Positions 13,578 through 22,096 of a stretch of DNA of 42,583 bases are shown one piece after another. The stretch is from positions 5,114,548 to 5,157,130 of the forward strand of contig CM074764.1 in assembly GCA_037355855.1 (NCBI GenBank), read 5' to 3'. The notes beneath the pieces are model-generated. The model was not told the origin of the DNA, did not search any database, and saw only the letters and a program-made list of their open reading frames with translations. A program made the translations under genes and the position numbers. Position 1 is the first letter of the stretch. Every line of letters begins with the position of its first letter. The stretch comes from Pseudo-nitzschia pungens. Its lineage: Eukaryota; Bacillariophyta; Bacillariophyceae; Bacillariales; Bacillariaceae.

Positions 13578-14135
13578 TTAACGAGGTGAAACAGTCACTT
13601 CACTATCTGGTGCTACTAACTCACCACTAATTAATTCTTGCCATGCTGAAATTGGCCAAATGTAACCTGTAGTCATAATTTTTAAAGCTAATGGAACATT
13701 GATAATGATTTCATTTTCTGCTGGATTTTTAGTTGTACTTACTGCACGTAAATATTTACGACCAACCCAACCAATCCAACCAGAAATATAGATGAATCCA
13801 AAACCAGGTAAAATGAATTCTGCAGCGTGACTCCATCTACCATCTGCAATTAAATGTGGTAGACCATCAGTTCCACATAATAATTCTGATCGACTATACT
13901 TATCAAAACGAGCTTTAGTTCGATCAATTTGTTGTTGTAGTGCTAAAGCTGGAGGTGAATCTGCTTCGTACTGTTTCATTCTTAATTCTAACTTTTTAAC
14001 ACTACCATTTAATCTTTTTGTAAAAGCTGGCGACTCACTACATTTTTTTAATCCTCCGATCTCAGCAAAAGCTTGATTTGGAGTAAAGACTAATAATAAT
14101 GCAAAAAAGGAAGCAATTATATTAAAACGTTTCAT
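13578..14135 (-). CDS. psaF: Photosystem I subunit III (PsaF)
   Basis: The 185-residue precursor has an N-terminal signal peptide (cleavage likely after AFA, residue 24) that sends the N-terminal domain to the thylakoid lumen. The mature protein begins [14 protein letters not shown] and has the two conserved cysteines (C31 and the one in [11 protein letters not shown]), then a membrane helix in the [20 protein letters not shown] segment. PsaF provides the lumenal docking side for plastocyanin or cytochrome c6. It precedes psaJ. Confidence 0.98.
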   Translation of the reverse strand: MKRFNIIASFFALLLVFTPNQAFAEIGGLKKCSESPAFTKRLNGSVKKLELRMKQYEADSPPALALQQQIDRTKARFDKYSRSELLCGTDGLPHLIADGRWSHAAEFILPGFGFIYISGWIGWVGRKYLRAVSTTKNPAENEIIINVPLALKIMTTGYIWPISAWQELISGELVAPDSEVTVSPR

Positions 14136-14351
14136 AATTAGTAACTGAGTTAAAATTTTAAATTTATTTTTGGTAAACGATTTTAAAGAAAAAACTAAAA
14201 TTATTACTATATATATTACTGTAGTTTAAAAAAAATTTTTTGTTTAATATATTAATTAGAATTAGTTTGCAATAAATAAAAAATAAATATTATTGGACGC
14301 TCGAACCCATTTTATAATAAAAAAGGTTCGAACATCTATATAGACTTTAAA

Positions 14352-14468
14352 TTATTCGAAATCTTTACGATTTGGGTTTCTTGATGGATCACCTGAAAGA
14401 AGTCCAAAAATAAATAAAGAGACAAAGAAGATAACCGTTGTATAAACTAAAATTTTTAAAGTTAGCAT
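14352..14468 (-). CDS. psbI: Photosystem II protein I (PsbI)
   Basis: This 38-residue protein reads [19 protein letters not shown] and ends [13 protein letters not shown], the highly conserved PsbI sequence. It has one membrane helix and binds next to D1 early in photosystem II assembly. It stands alone between ycf41 and psaF on the minus strand; an imperfect 7-bp inverted repeat follows at 14301-14331. Confidence 0.97.
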   Translation of the reverse strand: MLTLKILVYTTVIFFVSLFIFGLLSGDPSRNPNRKDFE

Positions 14469-14606
14469 TTTATTTTTCTTAAAAGTTATTTTTAATAGTA
14501 TGTATTATACTAAAATAAAATGATTCTAAATTATTTTTAGTTTTTTTGAAGAAGACTAAAAATTTGCATTCATATCTGATCTTTAGTTTACCAGAAAATA
14601 GCATTC

Positions 14607-14963
14607 TCAAACTTTTTCCGGACGGCAAATTAAAGACATTTTAAAAACATTTAAATGGTATTCTTTGGTCGATAAACTCTGTGTTCCAGGTTTATTCTGT
14701 TGCTTTTTCAAAATTTTTAAACGCCCTTGAACAAGGACATAATCACCTTTCTGATAATAAGTTTGTGCTTGTGTTCCCAATGCACCAAAAAAATAGATCA
14801 TAACTCGTGTCAAAGGCTTTTGTTTCGTACTTTTTGGTCGAGCCGGAGCTAACCTAGTTTCACAAAAGACAACATTATTTTTTTGCGGTTGTACATAATA
14901 TGTTCTGAAATCGCCAGTCAATTTGACTAATCCTAAGAAATAACTTGTAGTCCCAAATCTCAT
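14607..14963 (-). CDS. ycf41: Ycf41, single-stranded-DNA-binding-like protein
   Basis: This is a 118-residue protein. The pattern MRFGTTSYFLGLVKLTGDFR, then a basic region, VMIYFFGALGTQAQTYYQKGDYVLVQGRLKI and a final strand (YHLNVFKMSLI) resembles an SSB-type OB fold, in which W/F-G-x-x-A...Y-x-K-G-D-x-V-x-V-x-G is characteristic. Ycf41 is known from red-lineage plastids and is related to bacterial SSB; its plastid role has not been firmly shown as far as I know. It lies 8 nt after ycf39 on the minus strand. Confidence 0.85.
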   Translation of the reverse strand: MRFGTTSYFLGLVKLTGDFRTYYVQPQKNNVVFCETRLAPARPKSTKQKPLTRVMIYFFGALGTQAQTYYQKGDYVLVQGRLKILKKQQNKPGTQSLSTKEYHLNVFKMSLICRPEKV

Positions 14964-14971
14964 TGTTTAAT

Positions 14972-15931
14972 CTAGATTATTAAATTTCGTTGTTTTTGAA
15001 CATCTTCAAAATTAATATCGCGTAAACGTTTTAATAAACGAATAAAATATTCTAAGAAGTAATCATCTAATTGCACTATTTCATCTGAATCTACTTTAAA
15101 TAATTTATATAAATCAAAAGTTGATTTTGAAAAATTATTTTCGGTATTTAAAATTTCAACAAATGCTAGACGATCACTGATATTTTGACCCCACTCGAAA
15201 AATCCAAAGAAATTACTAATTAATTTTAATACAATTAATGGAACACGTTGAACACGTGCAGTTTGCCCAGCTAATTGCTCACATAACATAATAATTTCCG
15301 ATGAAACCCAACCTTTTAAGCCACTTAAGAAGAAGGTTTGATTGATTGTTTGTGGAATTTGTAAAGATCGAAGACTAAATTTTGCAATATCTTGTGTATC
15401 CATATACGCAATATAAGTATTTTCATTTGTTACCCATATTGGTAAATTTTCTAAAATTGGAATTGCATACTGTTCAATTAATCCTTGATAAAAACCAGTT
15501 AATCGAAAGATTGTATATGGAATGTTTGAAGCTTCCAATTTTTTTTCAATTCCATATTTTAATTTCATCAATGGAATATTTTCAAATTGCTCCACATTTT
15601 GAGCAGAGAAAAAGATAAAGCGTTGAATATTTGCTGCTTTTGCAGCATCAATTAAAGCTATTTTGCCATCCCAATCAACTTTTTTTAATGATTCTAATTC
15701 ATTTGGACGACTTGTAGACGCATCAATAACAGCCGTAATTCCTTTAAAACAAGGTGGTAATGTTTCCGGTTTTGTTAAATCTCCATATACTAACTCAACT
15801 CCCCATTCTTTCAAGAAATTTGCTTTTCGGAAGTTACGAACCATACAACGAACTGGGTAACCTTTTAACAAAGCTTGTAAAACCATTTGTCGACCCAGTG
15901 TTCCTGTTCCTCCAATAATTAATAAACTCAT
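14972..15931 (-). CDS. ycf39: Ycf39, photosystem II assembly factor
   Basis: This 319-residue member of the atypical short-chain dehydrogenase family has an N-terminal GGTGTLGR dinucleotide-binding motif (residues 7-14). Ycf39 in cyanobacteria and its plant relative HCF244 help D1 synthesis and early photosystem II reaction-centre assembly together with Hlips. Length and sequence are typical. The gene is 15 nt downstream of cbbX and directly upstream of ycf41, so a cbbX-ycf39-ycf41 transcript is likely. Confidence 0.94.
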   Translation of the reverse strand: MSLLIIGGTGTLGRQMVLQALLKGYPVRCMVRNFRKANFLKEWGVELVYGDLTKPETLPPCFKGITAVIDASTSRPNELESLKKVDWDGKIALIDAAKAANIQRFIFFSAQNVEQFENIPLMKLKYGIEKKLEASNIPYTIFRLTGFYQGLIEQYAIPILENLPIWVTNENTYIAYMDTQDIAKFSLRSLQIPQTINQTFFLSGLKGWVSSEIIMLCEQLAGQTARVQRVPLIVLKLISNFFGFFEWGQNISDRLAFVEILNTENNFSKSTFDLYKLFKVDSDEIVQLDDYFLEYFIRLLKRLRDINFEDVQKQRNLII

Positions 15932-15946
15932 AATATTTAAAATTCT

Positions 15947-16819
15947 TTAATCATTAAAAACTGTACTTTGTAAAATATCTTCGGCTTCTAAATTTACTAA
16001 CTCTTTTTTAGTTAAGACTTGGCCACGACTATCAAAAATTCGATTTGCTTGACGCATACGAGCTCGATCTAAAGCATTTTTCACACTTCTTGCATTTGCA
16101 AATAAAGGTTTTTCTTTTCGCTTCGTAATATATTGTGATAATGCAACTTCAGCTTCTGGAGTTAATTTATATTGTTGATCATCTAACATAATTTTAGCAA
16201 TTTGTAGTAACTCATCTACACTATAATCAGGGAAATCAATATGATTTGCAATACGTGACGATAATCCTGGATTTGAATCATAAAATTTATCCATTGGTTC
16301 TTTATAGCCAGCTAAAATAACAACTAATTCATCACGTTGGTTTTCCATAACTTGCAATAAAATTTCAATTGCCTCTGCCCCATAATCTCTTTCATTATCA
16401 GGCTTGTATAAGTAGTAAGCTTCATCAATAAATAAAACTCCACCCATTGCCTTTTTAAGAACTTCCTTAGTTTTTGGAGCTGTGTGACCAATATATTGTC
16501 CAACTAAATCATCACGTGTTACGGTTAAAAGATGACCTTTCGCGATATACCCTAATTGATATAAAATATCAGCCATTTTTAATCCTACTGTAGTCTTACC
16601 AGTTCCCGGACTACCTGTGAAAGACATATGTAACCCTGGATTAGCTGATGTAATACCTAAATTACGTCGTAATTTATCGATTAATAATAATGCGGCAATC
16701 TCTCGGATTCTTGATTTTACTGGAGCTAAACCAACTAATTCTTCATCTAATAAATTTAAAATTTTTGCAATTTCAGTTTTAGCGTACTCTTCTTGTAAAT
16801 TAATAGGTGATGTGTTCAT
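15947..16819 (-). CDS. cbbX: CbbX, red-type Rubisco activase
   Basis: This 290-residue AAA+ protein has Walker A GSPGTGKT (69-76), Walker [10 protein letters not shown] (D132, E133), and the pore-loop segment YIGHTAPKT. CbbX removes inhibitory sugar phosphates from form ID Rubisco by pulling on the extended C-terminus of RbcL, and is activated by RuBP. It lies about 2.9 kb from rbcS on the opposite strand rather than in the rbcLS operon as in proteobacteria. Confidence 0.97.
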   Translation of the reverse strand: MNTSPINLQEEYAKTEIAKILNLLDEELVGLAPVKSRIREIAALLLIDKLRRNLGITSANPGLHMSFTGSPGTGKTTVGLKMADILYQLGYIAKGHLLTVTRDDLVGQYIGHTAPKTKEVLKKAMGGVLFIDEAYYLYKPDNERDYGAEAIEILLQVMENQRDELVVILAGYKEPMDKFYDSNPGLSSRIANHIDFPDYSVDELLQIAKIMLDDQQYKLTPEAEVALSQYITKRKEKPLFANARSVKNALDRARMRQANRIFDSRGQVLTKKELVNLEAEDILQSTVFND

Positions 16820-16857
16820 AAAAATGAATTATAAGATTGAATAAATAAACTTTTATA

Positions 16858-16889
16858 TGTAAAACTAGGTAAAAGCAACTAGTTTTACA
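16858..16889 (-). terminator. Hairpin after psaL
   Basis: An 11-bp inverted repeat (16858-16868 with 16879-16889, 10-nt loop) lies between the psaL stop and the cbbX start on the minus strand. It could terminate psaL. Confidence 0.6.
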
Positions 16890-16913
16890 AATTTATACTA
16901 TTGTATGTAGTAT

Positions 16914-17363
16914 TTAATTGAATGTAAAAGTTGGTATACTTGATAAACAAATAAATGCAAATCCTGCACTTCCACATGCTCCAACGAAAAATCCACCTTT
17001 AAATCGGTTCCAAGCTTTTCTAGTTTGAAGATTATTTTCAGAGCTTGATTTTTCTTGACCAAATGTGGCAATACCATAAATCGTTAATCCTAATGTTAAG
17101 ATAAGAATTAATCCGATTGTTGAAAGGAAACCAGCAAGTAATGCAATATCAGAATTACGCAATGGACCTAATAAAGCAAATGGACCGATTAAAAAATAAC
17201 CATGTGCTAAACCAATTTCCAGCCCACGTAACAAAGGTGTTAAACCAAATCGGTATGCTGGTAAATTTTGTAAAAGTGCACGTGTCGCCGCAGATGATGT
17301 TATTGGTGTTGCTAAATGACCTACAAATGGATCATCATTATAAGGTTTAATAAAATTAGCCAT
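16914..17363 (-). CDS. psaL: Photosystem I subunit XI (PsaL)
   Basis: This is a 149-residue membrane protein with the conserved N-terminal [18 protein letters not shown], followed by [24 protein letters not shown] and helices around residues 75-100 and 123-145. PsaL is needed for photosystem I trimer formation in cyanobacteria; algal photosystem I is usually monomeric but keeps the subunit. It stands on the minus strand, divergent from petL with 184 bp between. Confidence 0.97.
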   Translation of the reverse strand: MANFIKPYNDDPFVGHLATPITSSAATRALLQNLPAYRFGLTPLLRGLEIGLAHGYFLIGPFALLGPLRNSDIALLAGFLSTIGLILILTLGLTIYGIATFGQEKSSSENNLQTRKAWNRFKGGFFVGACGSAGFAFICLSSIPTFTFN

Positions 17364-17547
17364 AAAGTTAATTCAAAGATTAGTTAAATTAATAAGAAAA
17401 TTGTTTAATTAAATTGAATATAAGGTTAGTTAGAATTTAACAAAAAATTCTATTAACCAAAATTTTTATATAGATTACTATATAATATATATTAATATAC
17501 AGAAAAATTTTTATAAATTTCATTTAAATAAAATAAAAAAGGTTTTT

Positions 17548-17643
17548 ATGACAGTTGCTATCGATTATTTTTTACTAGTAGGTTTTTGTTTCGCTCTTTC
17601 ATCGGGTTTATTTTTAGGATTAAAATCAATTAAATTAATTTAA
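17548..17643 (+). CDS. petL: Cytochrome b6f subunit 6 (PetL/Ycf7)
   Basis: A 31-residue single-helix protein reads MTVAIDYFLLVGFCFALSSG and ends in GLFLGLKSIKLI. The ending GLF-GL---KLI is typical of PetL (Ycf7), a small subunit at the edge of the b6f complex. The assignment rests on length, hydrophobicity and that ending, so it is slightly less secure than for other small genes. It lies 17 nt upstream of ycf4 on the same strand. Confidence 0.82.
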   Translation: MTVAIDYFLLVGFCFALSSGLFLGLKSIKLI

Positions 17644-17660
17644 TTAAAGACTAGGATCAA

Positions 17661-18206
17661 ATGCAAAATGAAATTCGTCGAGATGAGATTATAGGGTCAA
17701 GACGGTTTAGTAACTATTTTTGGTCAGTGGTTTTATTTCTAGGAGGAATAGGTTTTTTACTAGCCGGTCTTTCTAGCTATTTCAAAATTAATTTATTACC
17801 TTTTACAAATTCAACTGAATTAGTTTTTATCCCGCAAGGGTTAGTAATGATGTTTTATGGTACTTTAAGTTTTGGAATAAGTATTTATATCATTGCAACT
17901 GTACTTTTAGATATTGGCGGAGGTTATAATGAATATAATCGAATTGAAAGTCTGGTAAAGATTGTTCGAAAAGGATTTCCTGGTAAAAATCGTGAAATTC
18001 TTCTAACCTACCCCTTATCAAATATCAAGTACATTGGTATTAAAATCACAGAAGGATTAAATCCAACACGAAGTATTTATTTGTGTTTAAAAGATGACCG
18101 TAAGATACCTTTAACACCCGTTCAAGAACCAACTTCCATTTCAAATTTAGAAGAAGAAGCAGCTAGTTTGGCAAAATTTCTTAATTTGAAATTAGAAAAT
18201 ATTTAA
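17661..18206 (+). CDS. ycf4: Ycf4, photosystem I assembly factor
   Basis: The 181-residue protein has two adjacent membrane helices (about 23-45 and 63-90) followed by a stromal domain with the family pattern GGGYNEYNRIES, VRKGFPGKNREI and IKYIGIKITEGLNP. Ycf4 acts as a scaffold during photosystem I assembly. It follows petL and precedes trnG(UCC) and the psbEFLJ operon. Confidence 0.96.
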   Translation: MQNEIRRDEIIGSRRFSNYFWSVVLFLGGIGFLLAGLSSYFKINLLPFTNSTELVFIPQGLVMMFYGTLSFGISIYIIATVLLDIGGGYNEYNRIESLVKIVRKGFPGKNREILLTYPLSNIKYIGIKITEGLNPTRSIYLCLKDDRKIPLTPVQEPTSISNLEEEAASLAKFLNLKLENI

Positions 18207-18259
18207 GATTTTATTGCTTTTATGTCAGCATAATTTTATAATATTCTTAATATTATTAT

Positions 18260-18330
18260 GCGGGCATAGTTTAGTGGTAAAACCTTAGCCTTCCAAGCTA
18301 ATGATGGGGGTTCGATTCCCCCTGCCCGCT
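18260..18330 (+). tRNA. trnG-UCC: tRNA-Gly (UCC)
   Basis: A 71-nt cloverleaf: acceptor stem GCGGGCA/TGCCCGC, D-arm AGTTTAGTGGTAAAAC, anticodon loop CTTCCAA with UCC, T-arm GGGGGTTCGATTCCCCC, discriminator T. No intron is present. It lies 50 nt before psbE. A second glycine tRNA (GCC) lies at 20021. Confidence 0.96.
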
Positions 18331-18380
18331 TTCATATAACACTTTGAATGAGCAACAATTTTTTTATAGAGGAATATATT

Positions 18381-18635
18381 ATGTCTGGTGGATCTACAGG
18401 TGAACGTCCGTTCTCAGATATTATTACTAGTGTACGTTACTGGATTATTCACAGTATCACAATCCCATCACTTTTCGTATCGGGTTGGTTATTCGTTAGT
18501 ACAGGATTAGCATATGATGTATTTGGAACTCCACGTCCAAATGAATACTTTACTCAAGATCGTCAACAAATTCCATTAGTGAATGACCGTTTCAGTGCGA
18601 AACAAGAATTAGAAGATTTAACTAAAGGTTTATAA
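18381..18635 (+). CDS. psbE: Cytochrome b559 subunit alpha (PsbE)
   Basis: The 84-residue protein begins [22 protein letters not shown]24 is the haem ligand, followed by one membrane helix and a lumenal tail ending LEDLTKGL. An in-frame ATG 33 nt upstream (18348) would add 11 residues not seen in the family, and a GAGG motif (18369-18372) precedes the chosen start. It is the first gene of the classic psbE-psbF-psbL-psbJ operon. PsbE and PsbF share one haem in photosystem II. Confidence 0.98.
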
Positions 18636-18785
<150 letters not shown>

Positions 18786-18817
18786 ATTAATATATATATT
18801 ATAGTAATACGAGGTAA

Positions 18818-18940
<123 letters not shown>

Positions 18941-18966
18941 TCTTTATATACTAGGAGCTTTTTTTT

Positions 18967-19086
18967 ATGGCAAATACAGGTAGAATCCCGTTATGGCTTG
19001 TAGGTTTAGTAGGTGGATTAGCAGTAATTACAATGCTTGCTTTATTTATTTATGGTGCATATTCTGGTTTAGGTTCATCATTATAA
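18967..19086 (+). CDS. psbJ: Photosystem II protein J (PsbJ)
   Basis: A 39-residue protein ([20 protein letters not shown]...) with one membrane helix and the usual ending [16 protein letters not shown] precedes the ATG. It is the last gene of psbEFLJ and is followed after 7 nt by a strong hairpin. Confidence 0.98.
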   Translation: MANTGRIPLWLVGLVGGLAVITMLALFIYGAYSGLGSSL

Positions 19087-19093
19087 GTAATCA

Positions 19094-19130
19094 AATTTAG
19101 TACATAAAATAATTTTTTATGTACTAAATT
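19094..19130 (+). terminator. psbEFLJ terminator hairpin
   Basis: A perfect 16-bp inverted repeat (19094-19109 with 19115-19130, loop TAATT) lies 7 nt after the psbJ stop. It is weaker in GC than the rbcS hairpin but long. Confidence 0.8.
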
Positions 19131-19276
19131 ATTTGGAATACCTTTCGTTATTAATCTATTAATAGTGTTATAAATACAATATTTTAGAAATAAAAATTGA
19201 TCTAGAAACTATTAGCGATCATAAACTAAAGCTAAAAAAGAAATTATTTTATTATTAATTTTGAAATTATTGGAAT

Positions 19277-19348
19277 TGGGTTGCCTGGGACTCGAACCCA
19301 GAACAAATCGGTTAAAAGCCGAGTACTCTACCATTGAGTTAGCAACCC
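19277..19348 (-). tRNA. trnK-UUU: tRNA-Lys (UUU)
   Basis: On the minus strand a 72-nt cloverleaf reads GGGTTGC acceptor, D-arm with AATGGTAGAG, anticodon loop CTTTTAA (UUU), T-arm CTGGGTTCGAGTCCCAG and 3' GCAACCC plus A. No intron and no matK are present, as expected for red-lineage plastids. It is the only minus-strand gene within the plus-strand block from petL to the membrane ORF. Confidence 0.96.
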
Positions 19349-19557
19349 TTAAGCTGTGCTACACAATACATAATAACATAAAAATATCAAACTAGTAAAG
19401 TTTTTATTTATAATCTTTTCGAAAATATTTAAATTTACAAAGCTCAAGTAAAAGAATATTTTTACTTTATTAATTTTTAAGTAGAATTATAACTAATATT
19501 AGTGGTTATTATATTACTTAAAATTTTATTAAAAAATTGATAATAAGGATTTAAAAA

Positions 19558-19662
19558 ATGGTTAATTGGCAAATTATAGGACAATTGGTAGCAACAGGTG
19601 TTATTATGTTATCTGGTCCTGCTATTATTGTTTTATTAGCGTTAAAAAAAGGCAATTTATAA
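19558..19662 (+). CDS. psb30: Photosystem II protein Psb30 (Ycf12)
   Basis: A 34-residue single-helix protein reads [20 protein letters not shown] and ends [14 protein letters not shown], the typical Ycf12/Psb30 body and basic ending. It is a peripheral small subunit of photosystem II near PsbJ and PsbZ. It lies 51 nt upstream of psbZ. Too short for length-based gene finders, but well supported by sequence. Confidence 0.94.
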   Translation: MVNWQIIGQLVATGVIMLSGPAIIVLLALKKGNL

Positions 19663-19713
19663 TTTAATATCTATTTCATTTCGATCATCTATAAAAACAT
19701 TTAAAAAATATTT

Positions 19714-19899
19714 ATGATAACTTTATTAACAGTTTTATTCGTTTTAATTTCATTAGCATTAGTTGTAACAGTTCCAGTAGCTTTAGCAACACCAGGTGAA
19801 TGGGAAAGCTCAAAAGACAACTTCACTACTATTTTTAAAGCGTGGGTTGCTTTAGTATTTGTAATTGCTACAGCAGATGGTATTACGAATTCGCTTTAA
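19714..19899 (+). CDS. psbZ: Photosystem II protein Z (PsbZ/Ycf9)
   Basis: The 61-residue protein has two membrane helices separated by the conserved stromal turn [11 protein letters not shown], the PsbZ signature. It stabilises the photosystem II-antenna supercomplex. It follows psb30 and ends at a hairpin. Length matches the family (about 62). Confidence 0.97.
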   Translation: MITLLTVLFVLISLALVVTVPVALATPGEWESSKDNFTTIFKAWVALVFVIATADGITNSL

Positions 19900-19905
19900 A
19901 TAATT

Positions 19906-19933
19906 CGAAATTATAGTATAAACTATAATTTCG
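19906..19933 (+). terminator. Hairpin after psbZ
   Basis: A 12-bp perfect inverted repeat (19906-19917 with 19922-19933, loop ATAA) begins 6 nt after the psbZ stop. Likely 3' end or processing signal. Confidence 0.75.
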
Positions 19934-20020
19934 AGCTCTGAAAGTCTTGACAAAATCAATGAACTTTTATACAATACAATTTAGAGATATTATATTGATT
20001 CATTATGATATTGTAAATAA

Positions 20021-20092
20021 GCGGGCATAGCTCAGTGGTAGAGCGCGACCTTGCCAAGGTCGATGTCGCGCGTTCGAATCGCGTTGCCCGCT
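20021..20092 (+). tRNA. trnG-GCC: tRNA-Gly (GCC)
   Basis: A 72-nt cloverleaf: acceptor GCGGGCA/TGCCCGC, D-arm AGCTCAGTGGTAGAGC, anticodon stem CGACC/GGTCG with loop TTGCCAA (GCC), T-arm GCGCGTTCGAATCGCGT, discriminator T. The acceptor stem is identical to that of trnG(UCC) at 18260. Confidence 0.96.
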
Positions 20093-20094
20093 TA

Positions 20095-20126
20095 GTATTT
20101 TCAATAGTTTAAGCTATTGAAAATAC
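20095..20126 (+). repeat. Perfect hairpin filling the trnG-trnE spacer
   Basis: A 13-bp perfect inverted repeat (20095-20107 with 20114-20126, loop TTTAAG) fills 32 of the 35 nt between trnG(GCC), which ends at 20092, and trnE, which begins at 20128. It may be a tRNA-processing or termination element. Confidence 0.8.
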
Positions 20127-20127
20127 C

Positions 20128-20200
20128 GCCCCCTTCGTCTAGAGGCCTAGGACACCTCCCTTTCACGGAGGTAACAGGGATTCGAATTCCCTAGGGGGTA
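20128..20200 (+). tRNA. trnE-UUC: tRNA-Glu (UUC)
   Basis: A 73-nt cloverleaf: acceptor GCCCCCT/AGGGGGT with a G-U first pair, anticodon loop CTTTCAC (UUC), T-arm CAGGGATTCGAATTCCCTA region, discriminator A. In plastids the same tRNA also serves as glutamate donor for 5-aminolevulinate and hence chlorophyll and haem synthesis. Confidence 0.96.
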
Positions 20201-20292
20201 CTCTTTAATTTTTTAATTTACTCTAAAACTTGACAAATAGTTATTTAAATATGATTATAGATATAATTTAAGAAAGTCTATTTTTTAATTAA

Positions 20293-20349
20293 AACAATTG
20301 AATAGGTTTCAATTGTTGAAAATTTACACTTTAAAGGTAATCTATTACC
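20293..20349 (+). promoter_or_regulatory. Two small hairpins upstream of the membrane ORF
   Basis: A 10-bp perfect stem (20293-20302 with 20308-20317, loop TAGGT) and a 5-bp stem (20336-20340 with 20345-20349) lie in the 185-nt spacer before the ORF at 20386. They may belong to the trnE 3' end or to the ORF's 5' UTR. Confidence 0.4.
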
Positions 20350-20385
20350 AATTTTGAGATAAAAAAATCTTGATAAAATAAATTT

Positions 20386-21642
20386 ATGTTATATTCTCTG
20401 AGACTTTTACTATTTTTAATTAACAGTGATCAACCAACAATTTTAAATTGGTTTGATAGTACTCTTACTACTAAAACGACATTAGGACAAGATGATCCAA
20501 TCTATAAATTAATAGCGTCATTAAGTTTATTTAAAAATGATCTATTGCAAAAGGTTCAAGATGGGTTAAATTTGACCGATATCGAAAATGTTATTTTCTT
20601 TCTTATTTTTGTACGATTTATTATTCTAATTTTTAGATATAATTTAAAAACTTCTACTTACATTACATGTATTGGTATTTTTGCAGGTTATTTATGGTAT
20701 CGTCATTTAATTGATATTGTTACTATGTACAGTCAACTACTAATTAAGTTCCCTTATTGGCGAAAGTTAGGGGTTAGTGCAATTGAACTTCAACGTAGTA
20801 GTGTGGCATTAGCAAAAACCGAAATGCAATTAGGTTCGAATGTTCATTGGTATAATCCAGGTAAATTGTTCTATTATGCTTTTACAAAGGGAATAATTCA
20901 TACAGATCCCGATAGTGGCTTGCGGTATTACATTGATCCAATTTCTATGATAATTTCAAATCTAAATGAAACAAATAAAGCTCGTATTCTCCCATATTAT
21001 TACCAAGTTTATAATGTGATTATTCCATATTTAGTTGAAACAATTGGGGAATTTTGGCAACAATTATCGGGTATTGTAGCTTATGCTATGTTAACTCGAG
21101 TTGGGAAACGGTATTGTCCTTATTTAGTACGTTGGCATTGGACGTTTCTACTAATTATGGGATTCCTCGAACAAGTTATGATATTTTTCATCTTTAGGGT
21201 TGAATATTTCCAACAAAATATATTAGAACCAAATTTAGTATTTAATGTTGCGACTCAGGCTTCTGGAACTCGTGCTGTTACTATAAGTGCAACAGATCCG
21301 ACTTTATTGTACCAATTTAATGCGTTAAGTATTGTATTATTAGTTTGTATTAGTATACATATAGGTTCAATCTTTTTTGGTTTACTACATGCAATCTATG
21401 GACAATATTTTTATATTCCATTATTTGTTGAAACAACAGAATTACATATTGGCCCACGTCCAAAAAATAGTATTTACAGTGGTGGTAACACAGCTTGGCA
21501 AGATGAAAAACAAGCGAATATATATAGAAAATTCCCGAAACTTTGGTATGGATGGTTTGGAAGTGGAAATAAAGAAAATTGGATTACTGGTCCAATAAAA
21601 GAGTTTTTCCTGAGTTTATTTAAAAGATTATTTAAAAAATAA
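20386..21642 (+). CDS. Conserved-type plastid membrane ORF (418 aa), function unknown
   Basis: This intact 418-residue frame has apparent membrane helices at about 67-84, 91-108, 251-272 and 313-338, separated by a long soluble segment (115-245) rich in aromatic residues, with motifs such as HWYNPGK, YYIDPISMII, KRYCPYLVRWHW and a basic C-terminus. Length and hydrophobicity suggest one of the conserved diatom plastid ORFs (ycf89 or ycf90 class), but I cannot tell which without a search and give no symbol. Base composition looks like its neighbours, so no sign of recent transfer. No ribosome-binding site is obvious before the ATG. I assign no function. Confidence 0.88.
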   Translation: MLYSLRLLLFLINSDQPTILNWFDSTLTTKTTLGQDDPIYKLIASLSLFKNDLLQKVQDGLNLTDIENVIFFLIFVRFIILIFRYNLKTSTYITCIGIFAGYLWYRHLIDIVTMYSQLLIKFPYWRKLGVSAIELQRSSVALAKTEMQLGSNVHWYNPGKLFYYAFTKGIIHTDPDSGLRYYIDPISMIISNLNETNKARILPYYYQVYNVIIPYLVETIGEFWQQLSGIVAYAMLTRVGKRYCPYLVRWHWTFLLIMGFLEQVMIFFIFRVEYFQQNILEPNLVFNVATQASGTRAVTISATDPTLLYQFNALSIVLLVCISIHIGSIFFGLLHAIYGQYFYIPLFVETTELHIGPRPKNSIYSGGNTAWQDEKQANIYRKFPKLWYGWFGSGNKENWITGPIKEFFLSLFKRLFKK

Positions 21643-21745
21643 TTGATTACTAAGACTTAATTTCCCTTTTTTTATAATTAGTTTCCGTGATTATAATAAA
21701 CGCTATAAAATGTGTATAACAGAAATGGAATACGTATCTTGTATT

Positions 21746-21773
21746 ATATTTATGCCATTTGTGGCATAAATAT
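21746..21773. repeat. 12-bp perfect inverted repeat, loop TTTG
   Basis: ATATTTATGCCA (21746-21757) pairs exactly with TGGCATAAATAT (21762-21773). It lies about 100 nt after the stop of the membrane ORF and is followed by a TA-rich run; it may terminate that transcript. Confidence 0.7.
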
Positions 21774-22038
21774 ATATATATATTGTATGTGGAATAGATA
21801 TGTTAAAAATGAAATAATTATGCTCTTCTATATATTGAATCTACAAATAACATGTAAATATATTCAAATAATTGATCTAATTAGACTGGAGAACTACTAA
21901 CGTAGTTAGTATACATATATTTTAAACTTTGTCAAGTCTTTAGATTTTAAAAATTTTTTGGATTGAATACCGTTACTTCTATATTTTATCTTTATCCTAA
22001 AAATACATTTATATTATCTAATAATGTCTTAGAGCCGA

Positions 22039-22071
22039 TTTAAGGACCCTTTAAGGGCCCTTTAAGTAGTC
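22039..22071. repeat. 11-bp direct tandem motif, about 2.5 copies
   Basis: TTTAAGGACCC (22039-22049), TTTAAGGGCCC (22050-22060) and TTTAAGTAGTC (22061-22071) follow each other without a gap. The GGGCCC core is unusually GC-rich for a spacer in this genome and is itself palindromic. Confidence 0.7.
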
Positions 22072-22096
22072 AGTATAAGGGTGTGCTTGACTACTC

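Noticed and set aside
14301..14331. GGTTCGA-type sequences resembling a tRNA T-arm near psbI
   Set aside because: Only a 7-bp inverted repeat is present; no acceptor, D-arm or anticodon arm can be fitted around it, so it is not called a tRNA or tRNA remnant.
16914..17363. Whole-window search for introns in atpF, ycf3, trnG, trnK and rpoC1
   Set aside because: All these genes are continuous, so there is no evidence for group I or group II introns anywhere in the window.
18348..18380. Upstream in-frame ATG that would extend PsbE by 11 residues
   Set aside because: The extension ([10 protein letters not shown]) is not part of the PsbE family and the GAGG motif and conserved [10 protein letters not shown] support the ATG at 18381.
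21712..21900. 62-codon frame in the long spacer
   Set aside because: It starts with GTG, has no ribosome-binding site, runs through a perfect hairpin and has a composition expected from AT-rich noncoding DNA (many Ile, Tyr, Asn). No protein family is recognisable.
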